A DNA stretch of 14,057 nucleotides, taken from contig CALYSH010000012.1 of NCBI GenBank assembly GCA_945485625.1, positions 1 through 14,057 on the forward strand. The letters are read 5' to 3'. Shown one piece after another: positions 7,757 to 14,057 of the stretch (the stretch's first letter is position 1; every line of letters begins with the position of its first letter). This stretch comes from an uncultured Lachnospiraceae bacterium. GTDB taxonomy: Bacteria; Bacillota; Clostridia; Lachnospirales; Lachnospiraceae. The position numbers and the translations under genes are program-made. Below the pieces are notes generated by a model, which saw only the letters and a program-made list of their open reading frames with translations, was not told the DNA's origin and ran no database searches.

Positions 7757-10700
7757 ATGAAAAAACGACCGGGAATCACCAGAGAAGAGGAAGAAGAGAA
7801 ACTGAAGCGGACCCTTAAGGTTGCCAGAGACAAGGTGGAGGCAAATATCCGGAATGTGAAGGCCCTGGAGGAAGAGCTTCACGCCATGCAGGAGGAGTTC
7901 GATGAGAGCGACAAGGAAATGCAGACTCTGTGGCATGATGCGGATGCCAGGTTCAAGTTTGTAAATCAGGATCTTCGAAGAGCAAAGCAGGCACAGAAAA
8001 AGCCTTATTTCGGACGCATCGATTTTCGTGACAGTAAGTTAAAGAAGGATGAAGTGTATTATATCGGTCGTTCCGTCATTGCGGACAATCCGGCGGAGCC
8101 GGAGGTAATTGACTGGAGAGCTCCCATTGCCGGTGTGTATTACGATGCAGCCCTGGGGAAGGCTACCTATTCCGTTCGCGGCGAAGGAAACTATGAAATC
8201 GAGCTGAGCAGAAAGCGTACTTATGAAATTGAGGACGAAAAGCTTAAGGATTTCTATGATTCCGATGTAGTGGCAAACGACGAACTTCTGACCAAGTACC
8301 TGGCCAAGAATAAGCGCTCCGTTCTGGGAGAAATCATTGCCACCATCCAGAAGGAACAGAATGAGGTGATTCGGAAGAAGCCCCAGCATAATCTGATTGT
8401 ACAGGGTGCTGCCGGTTCCGGCAAAACCACGGTGGCCATGCATCGGATTTCCTACATATTATATAACTATGAGCTGGAGTTTGCACCGGAGGATTTCTAT
8501 ATCATCGGCAGTAATCAGGTTTTGCTCAATTACATCACCGGAGTGCTGCCCGACCTGAATGTATACGGGGTATCCCAGATGACCATGGAGCAGCTGTTTG
8601 TGCGGCTACTCTATGAGGACTGGGACAAAAGCTTTCGGATAAAACCGGTTATCCGGGGAGTTACTCCTCCCATCAAAGGAACCTATGAGTGGTTCCATGA
8701 TTTGGAGCAATACTGTGTAGCATATGAGGACAGAGTAATTCCCAAACAGGATGTGGTAATCGAAAAGAACGGTGTGATTCTGCTAAAAGCGGCACAGATT
8801 GAGAAAATTCTGGAAGAGAGCAGGAATCTTTCCAGAGCGGATAAAATATCCCGATTGACGGAGTATTTGATCTCAAAGCTGGAAAATGAAATCAGCGGAA
8901 AGTACTATTCCTATACGGCAGGGGAAAAGCAGAGGCTTCTGCATAAGTACGAAACCTACTTTGGGAAGCGGGAATGGAAGGGCTCTATTTTTGATTTGTA
9001 TGATGATTTCCTGACCGGGCAGAATGCAAAGGGATATCAGGTGGACTTCCCGGGAAAGGAATTTGACGTGTATGATCTGGCTGCACTGGCTTACCTTTAC
9101 AAACGGATCAAGGAGGATCAGGTGATTCGTGAAGCCGGGCATGTGGTAATCGATGAGGCACAGGACTTCGGTATGATGGTCTACGGTTCTCTGAAGTATT
9201 GTCTCAGTAAATGCACCTATACCATTATGGGAGATGTGTCACAGAATATCTCCCTGGACTATGGTCTGAATGACTGGTCAAAGCTTCGGGAACTGATGCT
9301 GCCCGGAGAGTATGACTATTTTGGACTGCTTCGAAAGAGCTATCGGAATACGGTGGAGATTGCGGAGTTTGCCACCGATATTCTCTGCCATGGAAGCTTT
9401 TCCATCTATCCAATCGAGCCCATCATTCGTCATGGAAGGGAAGTGGAGGTGCTTGCCTGTGACGATTTCAGCGGATTGATCCGAAAAAGTGCGGACATCA
9501 TTGAAAACTGGCAGAAGAGTGGAATGGAAACCATCGCTGTGGTATGTGCGGATGAACATGAGGCCGCTTCGGTCAGCGAACAGTTAAGAGTGTTGGGGAT
9601 AGCGGTGGAAAATGTAATGGAAGAGCAGTGCTTCGAGGAGGGCGTTATGGTCCTTTCCCTGGAATACACCAAGGGCCTGGAGTTTGATGCGGTGCTTCTG
9701 TTTGATGCATCTGCAAAGAACTATCCTGCGGAGGACGGGTATGTGAAGCGATTGTATGTGGCAGCCACCAGAGCCCTGCATGAACTGGTGGTGCTGTATC
9801 AGGGAGAGCTGACTCCATTGATTGCCAGCCCGGTATCGGAAGAGCGAAAGAAGAAACTGTTCGCCCTGGAGGAGGGCTCCAGAAAAACTCCGAAGCCGGT
9901 GGTGGAAGAACGAACTCGCGAAGAAATCCTGCGGGAGATTGCGGAGGAAGGGGAGAAGGAGAGACTTCGTCGGGGAACCTACGGTCCCAGGGCTATTTCC
10001 GTAAAGTCTGCTTCCGTACCGGAGCAGAGGACAGAAGGGATACCGGCACGGGAACCGGCCATCGTCACTGCACCTCAGAAGAAAAAGAGCTGGGAGGAAC
10101 AAAACCGTGATGTCACCATTCCCTCTTATCTGGAGCGACGGAAGCAGGAGCTGAAGCAACAGACACAGCAGATAGATTCCGGAGAATTTGGGGAAGCACC
10201 GGATCAGAACAGCCTGCGGCCGGTTGGTCATCCCAGGATCGATACCGGTGTACGGTTTTCCATGAAGGGAAAGGGCTATTATGATGTGTTCAGCAACTAC
10301 GGAACTCTGCGCATTACTCCCATGTCCCAGGATGTGATCCGCATCTGCTTTGCAAAGGGACAGTGCAGTGTATTCCCGGAGGCTTTGAGCGAGATGAAGG
10401 GAGCCGGAGGAAAATATAAGATTCGGGAAAGCGTGTCCGCTATTGAAATCCTCACGGATAAAGTGCTGGTGAAGGTGGAGAAAAAGACGGGTGCCCTGTC
10501 CTTCCTGACCCCCCAGGGGAAATTGCTTCTGGCAGAGCGTGGCACGGAACCCAGACAGGTGAGTCCTGATCAGGTGTGGGAGTTCTTTGCCTGGAAGAAG
10601 GAGGAGGCTCTTCTTGCAGAGGGAATCAGTGAGGAGCGTATCCTGCAAATCGGAAGTCTGGCCAGATATATTTCCTTTGGCGAAAAAAGCGGCAAGTCAC

Positions 10701-10840
10701 CCAGACTGGCGTCAGCGGGGAAATACGAGCTGGTATTCCCTCCCAGACAGAAGACCCTGTGCTGCAACATCCCCATGTACGGACCCTATGTCTCTCAGGA
10801 GGGAACCGGTATCATAGATTACTATTTTGTGGCAAAATAG
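7757..10840 (+). CDS. HelD-family helicase/RNA polymerase-recycling ATPase with C-terminal GH31-N-like domain
   Basis: HelD proteins are superfamily 1 ATPases that bind RNA polymerase and release it from stalled or terminated complexes. Residues 5-75 form a charged coiled coil, as expected for the arm that enters the polymerase secondary channel. YFGRIDF and DWRAPIAGVYYD follow, as in HelD. Helicase motifs are complete: Walker A GAAGSGKT 217-224, IDEAQD 465-470 (Asp466/Glu467), GDVSQ 492-496, SYRN 528-531, KGLEFD 639-644 and AATRA 669-673. The HelD part ends near 692, close to a normal family C-terminus. A charged linker (about 693-831) and a beta-rich domain (832-1027) follow. In that domain, LRITPMSQDVIRI, DKVLVKVEKKTGALSF (901-916) and a terminal NIPMYGPYVSQEG segment resemble the N-terminal beta-sandwich of GH31 glucosidases. 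The catalytic barrel is absent. AAGGAG 6 bases before the ATG fixes the start. HelD assignment is firm; the GH31-like domain is inferred. Confidence 0.88.
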   Translation: MKKRPGITREEEEEKLKRTLKVARDKVEANIRNVKALEEELHAMQEEFDESDKEMQTLWHDADARFKFVNQDLRRAKQAQKKPYFGRIDFRDSKLKKDEVYYIGRSVIADNPAEPEVIDWRAPIAGVYYDAALGKATYSVRGEGNYEIELSRKRTYEIEDEKLKDFYDSDVVANDELLTKYLAKNKRSVLGEIIATIQKEQNEVIRKKPQHNLIVQGAAGSGKTTVAMHRISYILYNYELEFAPEDFYIIGSNQVLLNYITGVLPDLNVYGVSQMTMEQLFVRLLYEDWDKSFRIKPVIRGVTPPIKGTYEWFHDLEQYCVAYEDRVIPKQDVVIEKNGVILLKAAQIEKILEESRNLSRADKISRLTEYLISKLENEISGKYYSYTAGEKQRLLHKYETYFGKREWKGSIFDLYDDFLTGQNAKGYQVDFPGKEFDVYDLAALAYLYKRIKEDQVIREAGHVVIDEAQDFGMMVYGSLKYCLSKCTYTIMGDVSQNISLDYGLNDWSKLRELMLPGEYDYFGLLRKSYRNTVEIAEFATDILCHGSFSIYPIEPIIRHGREVEVLACDDFSGLIRKSADIIENWQKSGMETIAVVCADEHEAASVSEQLRVLGIAVENVMEEQCFEEGVMVLSLEYTKGLEFDAVLLFDASAKNYPAEDGYVKRLYVAATRALHELVVLYQGELTPLIASPVSEERKKKLFALEEGSRKTPKPVVEERTREEILREIAEEGEKERLRRGTYGPRAISVKSASVPEQRTEGIPAREPAIVTAPQKKKSWEEQNRDVTIPSYLERRKQELKQQTQQIDSGEFGEAPDQNSLRPVGHPRIDTGVRFSMKGKGYYDVFSNYGTLRITPMSQDVIRICFAKGQCSVFPEALSEMKGAGGKYKIRESVSAIEILTDKVLVKVEKKTGALSFLTPQGKLLLAERGTEPRQVSPDQVWEFFAWKKEEALLAEGISEERILQIGSLARYISFGEKSGKSPRLASAGKYELVFPPRQKTLCCNIPMYGPYVSQEGTGIIDYYFVAK

Positions 10841-10854
10841 CTTCCAAAAGCCCC

Positions 10855-10883
10855 TTGATGAATTGCCAAAAGTAGGATATAGT
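10855..10883 (+). promoter_or_regulatory. Candidate sigma-A promoter for argS
   Basis: TTGATG (10855-10860) and TATAGT (10878-10883) are 17 bases apart; the -10 box matches consensus at 5 of 6 positions and the -35 at 4 of 6. Transcription would start near 10890, about 29 bases before the argS ATG. That leaves no room for a T-box leader. Confidence 0.5.
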
Positions 10884-10918
10884 TAATGAAAATAAGGGAT
10901 TGGAAAGGATGATGGTAT

Positions 10919-12685
10919 ATGAAGAAATTGTTGGATCTGCTCACAGAAGAAATGCAACAGGCATTCGAGGCTGCGGGCTATGATAAAAACCTGGGTAAGG
11001 TAGGAATTTCCAACCGTCCCGACCTGTGTGAATATCAGTGCAATGGTGCTATGGCAGGTGCAAAACAGTATAAAAAGGCACCCATTATGATCGCAAATGA
11101 GGTGGCGGAAAAATTGTCCGGTACCACTGTTTTTTCAGAGGTGGATGCGGTGGCCCCCGGATTCCTGAACCTGAAGGTTTCCGAAAGCTTCCTGTGTGAT
11201 TATATGAGAAGGATGAGCGAGGAGGAGAAGTTTGGTCTGGAGGCTCCTAAGAAGCCAAAGACCATCGTCATTGATTACGGCGGTCCTAACGTGGCAAAAC
11301 CTCTTCATGTGGGACACCTCCGTTCCGCGGTCATCGGTGAGTCAATCAAGCGTATGTCACGTTATGCGGGGCATAAGGTGATCGGTGATGTGCATTTGGG
11401 AGACTGGGGTCTTCAGATGGGGCTTATTATCTCCGAATTACAGGTAAGAAAGCCTGAGCTTCCTTACTTTGATGACAGTTATACCGGAGAGTATCCCGTA
11501 GAGGCGCCCTTTACTCTTTCCGAGCTGGAGGAGATTTATCCTACCGCCAGCGGCAAGAGCAAGGTGGATGAGGAGTTTAAGGCAAAGGCTTTACAGGCTA
11601 CTGCTGATTTGCAAAAGGGCAAACCCGGGTACCGTGCCATCTGGAAGCATATCATGGAGCTTTCCATTGCGGATCTGAAAAAGAATTATGAGAAGCTTAA
11701 GGTTGATTTCGATCTTTGGTACGGCGAGTCCGATTCCCAGAAATACATCCCCGATATGGTGGAAAAGATGAAGAAGGACGGCTTCGCATACATCAGCAAC
11801 GGAGCACTGATTGTTGACGTAGCAACAGAGGAGGACAAGAAGGAAATACCTCCCTGCATCATCTTAAAGTCCGATGGTGCGGCCATGTACGATACCACCG
11901 ATCTTGCAACAATCCTGCAGAGAACCATCGATTTTGCTCCGGACAGCATTATTTATGTAGTGGACAAGCGTCAGGAGCTGCACTTTGAGCAGGTATTCCG
12001 CTGTGCGCGCAAGACCGGTCAGGTAGCGGAGAATACAGAGTTAAAGTTCCTGGGCTTTGGTACCATGAACGGAAAGGATGGCAAGCCCTTCAAAACCCGT
12101 GATGGCGGTGTGATGCGTTTGTCCAGCCTGATTTCCCAGATTACCGATCAAATGTATGAGAAGATTTCCGGGAATGAGGCTTTGAGTCAGGAGGAAGCGA
12201 AGGAGACCGCACAGGTGGTTGCGCTGGCAGCTCTGAAGTATGGTGATTTGTCCAACCAGGCAAGCAAGGATTACATCTTTGATATCGATAAGTTTATTTC
12301 CTTCGAGGGAGATACCGGTCCATACATTCTTTACACCATTGTACGTATCAAGTCCATATTAAATAAGTACAGGGAGCAGGGGAAGGAGATTTCCATGGAG
12401 TCTCTTTCTGCAGCACAGAATGCCTCCGAGAAGGCGCTGGTAATGGAGCTTTGTCAGTTTAACAGCATGATGGAGAGCGCCTGTGAGGAGCTGGCACCCC
12501 ATAAGGTATGTGCATATATCTATGATCTGGCCAATGCGTTCAATCGCTTCTATCATGAGACCAAGATCCTCAGTGAAGAGGATGAAGCAAAGAGGGCCGG
12601 TTGGATCGCACTGTTAAATCTGACCAGAGATATTTTGGAGTGCTGTATCGATTTGCTGGGATTTTCTGCACCGGAAAGGATGTAA
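10919..12685 (+). CDS. argS: Arginine-tRNA ligase (ArgRS)
   Basis: This enzyme charges tRNA-Arg with arginine using ATP, in the cytoplasm. At 588 residues it has the normal length of a bacterial class I ArgRS. Residues 1-110 form the ArgRS-specific N-terminal domain. The catalytic Rossmann fold follows with VIDYGGPNVAKPLHVGHLRSA, where HVGH at 130-133 is the HIGH signature. The KMSKS equivalent is the degenerate FKTRDGG form (Lys392, Arg394), usual for ArgRS. The C-terminal helical anticodon-binding domain (DALR type) covers roughly 465-588 and ends in LGFSAPERM, a typical ArgRS terminus. In-frame TGA at 10910-10912 lies three codons upstream, so the ATG at 10919 is the first usable start; AAAGGA at 10904-10909 is its ribosome binding site. 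The membrane-protein gene begins 50 bases downstream without a visible terminator. Confidence 0.97.
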   Translation: MKKLLDLLTEEMQQAFEAAGYDKNLGKVGISNRPDLCEYQCNGAMAGAKQYKKAPIMIANEVAEKLSGTTVFSEVDAVAPGFLNLKVSESFLCDYMRRMSEEEKFGLEAPKKPKTIVIDYGGPNVAKPLHVGHLRSAVIGESIKRMSRYAGHKVIGDVHLGDWGLQMGLIISELQVRKPELPYFDDSYTGEYPVEAPFTLSELEEIYPTASGKSKVDEEFKAKALQATADLQKGKPGYRAIWKHIMELSIADLKKNYEKLKVDFDLWYGESDSQKYIPDMVEKMKKDGFAYISNGALIVDVATEEDKKEIPPCIILKSDGAAMYDTTDLATILQRTIDFAPDSIIYVVDKRQELHFEQVFRCARKTGQVAENTELKFLGFGTMNGKDGKPFKTRDGGVMRLSSLISQITDQMYEKISGNEALSQEEAKETAQVVALAALKYGDLSNQASKDYIFDIDKFISFEGDTGPYILYTIVRIKSILNKYREQGKEISMESLSAAQNASEKALVMELCQFNSMMESACEELAPHKVCAYIYDLANAFNRFYHETKILSEEDEAKRAGWIALLNLTRDILECCIDLLGFSAPERM

Positions 12686-12735
12686 TGAATCCTTATTGTG
12701 CCCCATTTATTATGCAATAGAAAGGAACGACGAAA

Positions 12736-13941
12736 ATGGCGGAACATACAAAACTTCAACGAAATAACAAAGTCTGGCAAGTTTTGTCTTTTTTGGTATT
12801 GGCGGCGTATGGAGTGGCCTGCTTCTACCTGCACTATATGCAGTCCATTCAGCCTGCGGAATATGAGAATCGCTATTTTCAGTCGGACCTGCCATATCAT
12901 ATCAGCATGATTATTGAGGATGGCTGGTATTACAGCTTTACCGCCTATGTGTATCAGATATTGTATGTACTGGGAGGGAACAGCGGCGTGCTGATAGCGG
13001 TGTTTCTGACCGGTATGAGCGTGGGCACGGTTCTTCTTACCAAAAAGTTCCTGGCGCTTGAGGACGGGGCAAAGGAGAAGGAGCTTTCCCTGACGGTTCA
13101 GGCCCTGATGTGCAACCTGGTGATGGCCTTTTTCCTGCCCCTTGCCGGGAAGTACCGGTATGTGAGCTATCAGAACGGAAATCTCTGGCATAATTCCACC
13201 TATCTGGTTATGCGACTGATTGGCATGGCCACATTGTTGTATTATTTCAGGCTGGAGAAAACATACGGGGAACGGATTTCGGCAAAGAACTGGTTTATTC
13301 TGACTGCCCTTCTGGCAGTGGGCACCGGAGTGAAGCCAAGCTTCCTGACTGTATTTGCACCGGCTCTGGCCTTGAAGCTTCTGTGGGATTTGTTCCACCG
13401 GGTACGGTTTCGCCAGATTTTCCTGCTGGGCTGTACCGTGTTGCCTTCTCTCGGAGTGATGCTGTGGCAGAATGCAGTGTTGTTTGGACAGGATACGGGA
13501 AACGGTTTCCATTTTGCTCCATGGTATACCTTTTCCCTGCATGCGGACAGACCCAAGGCAGCAGTGCTTTGTTCCCTGGCATTTCCTCTGGTGGTTGTTC
13601 TGTTTTCACTGAAGAAAATCTTTTCGGATAAACAGTATTTCTTTGCCTGGATGATGACGGGAATCGGATTCTTTGAAGCACTGCTTTTGGCAGAGACCGG
13701 AAGCAGATCCCGGGACGGCAACTTCCTGTGGGGATACCTGTTTGCACTTTTCTTCCTGTATGTATACAGCTTTCGGGTTTTTAAGGAAATGCTTTTGACC
13801 CGGAGAGAGGAAAAGGATACAAAGGTTGTTTCATGGATTCCCGTGGCACTCTGCGGTCTGGTTTTCCTGTACCAGTTGTATTGCGGAGTGTATTTCTTCC
13901 TGCGGCTGCTGGGGGGAGAAACATATTTCATGTTTGGATAA
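12736..13941 (+). CDS. Uncharacterised polytopic membrane protein
   Basis: I do not recognise this 401-residue protein. It has about 9-11 hydrophobic segments, near residues 14-34, 82-103, 118-138, 158-174, 186-222 (probably two), 230-250, 277-296, 303-321, 332-351 and 368-392. There is no separate signal peptide. The first loop (about 35-80), likely outside the cell, carries YFQSDLPYHISMI with an Asp near residue 51. A second polar stretch, KYRYVSYQNGNLWHNSTYLVMRL, lies near residues 140-165. A large, acid-bearing first loop followed by many helices is the layout of GT-C lipid-linked-sugar glycosyltransferases, but that is only an analogy; the family could be unrelated. AAAGGA at 12721-12726 lies 9 bases before the ATG. 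It follows argS by 50 bases and may be transcribed from the argS promoter. A tRNA promoter begins right after its stop. Confidence 0.8.
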   Translation: MAEHTKLQRNNKVWQVLSFLVLAAYGVACFYLHYMQSIQPAEYENRYFQSDLPYHISMIIEDGWYYSFTAYVYQILYVLGGNSGVLIAVFLTGMSVGTVLLTKKFLALEDGAKEKELSLTVQALMCNLVMAFFLPLAGKYRYVSYQNGNLWHNSTYLVMRLIGMATLLYYFRLEKTYGERISAKNWFILTALLAVGTGVKPSFLTVFAPALALKLLWDLFHRVRFRQIFLLGCTVLPSLGVMLWQNAVLFGQDTGNGFHFAPWYTFSLHADRPKAAVLCSLAFPLVVVLFSLKKIFSDKQYFFAWMMTGIGFFEALLLAETGSRSRDGNFLWGYLFALFFLYVYSFRVFKEMLLTRREEKDTKVVSWIPVALCGLVFLYQLYCGVYFFLRLLGGETYFMFG

Positions 13942-13949
13942 AAAACTTG

Positions 13950-13978
13950 TTGACAAACTTTTGGATATGTTATATACT
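13950..13978 (+). promoter_or_regulatory. Near-consensus sigma-A promoter for tRNA-Val
   Basis: TTGACA (13950-13955, perfect) and TATACT (13973-13978) are separated by exactly 17 bases. Transcription would start near 13985, about 22 bases before the mature tRNA 5' end. The promoter starts 8 bases after the membrane-protein stop, so read-through from that gene into the tRNA transcript is possible. Confidence 0.8.
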
Positions 13979-14006
13979 ATCCAAGTCGGCTGAAAACAGT
14001 CGAAAT

Positions 14007-14057
14007 GGAAGTTTAGCTCAGCTGGGAGAGCATCTGCCTTACAAGCAGAGGGTCATA
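14007..14057 (+). tRNA. tRNA-Val (anticodon TAC), 3'-partial
   Basis: The 5' acceptor strand GGAAGTT (14007-14013) is followed by T8-A9. The D stem is GCTC/GAGC (14016-14019 with 14028-14031) around a GG-containing loop. The anticodon stem TCTGC/GCAGA (14033-14037 with 14045-14049) encloses the loop CTTACAA, with anticodon TAC at 14040-14042. A 5-base variable loop GGGTC starts at 14050. The window ends in the T stem, so the 3' half of the acceptor cannot be checked. TAC reads GUA and, with modification, other Val codons. A tRNA cluster may continue downstream. Confidence 0.93.

Noticed and set aside
9584..10648. 354-codon open frame on the minus strand inside the HelD-like gene
   Set aside because: It lies entirely opposite a well-supported coding frame, has no ribosome binding site or family resemblance, and its composition fits a reverse-frame shadow.
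10841..10918. T-box riboswitch upstream of argS
   Set aside because: The gap is only 78 bases, there is no T-box core sequence or terminator, and the candidate promoter leaves a ~29-base leader.
12553..13542. 329-codon minus-strand frame spanning the argS end and the membrane-protein gene
   Set aside because: It overlaps two genes with good starts on the plus strand; the translation is rich in Gln/His with no recognisable domain.

Overview
The window looks like chromosomal DNA from a Gram-positive Clostridia, most likely Lachnospiraceae. This is inferred from protein style only: a single-chain large PurL, an NhaC-family antiporter, QueH instead of QueG, AGGAGG-type ribosome binding sites and sigma-A-type promoters. 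Every gene is on the + strand. No mobile element, CRISPR array or phage gene was seen, and no gene-free stretch exceeds about 120 bases.

Layout: (1) 1-3639, phosphoribosylformylglycinamidine synthase (PurL), with its 5' end outside the window, followed by a GC-rich hairpin. (2) 3758-5245, an NhaC-family Na+/H+ antiporter, followed by a 121-base gap holding a long inverted repeat. (3) 5367-6938, a cytoplasmic GH13 glycosidase, and 6997-7665, QueH (epoxyqueuosine reductase), 58 bases apart and probably co-transcribed. (4) 7757-10840, a 1027-residue HelD-type helicase/RNA polymerase-recycling ATPase with an unusual C-terminal extension. A near-consensus promoter for it lies in the last codons of queH, and its leader carries a 12-bp hairpin. 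(5) 10919-12685, argS, with its own promoter candidate. (6) 12736-13941, an unrecognised polytopic membrane protein. (7) From 14007, a tRNA-Val (anticodon TAC) cut by the window end, behind a strong promoter.

Most genes are ordinary housekeeping functions (purine synthesis, ion homeostasis, tRNA modification, tRNA charging) and do not form one pathway. The item most worth attention is the HelD protein. Helicase motifs I to VI are all present in the first ~690 residues. They are followed by a ~140-residue charged linker and a ~195-residue beta-rich domain. That domain reads like the N-terminal beta-sandwich of GH31 alpha-glucosidases and stops where the GH31 catalytic barrel would begin. I know of no described protein joining an RNA polymerase-recycling motor to a carbohydrate-enzyme accessory domain. 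The domain assignment is by eye and needs a profile or structure comparison.
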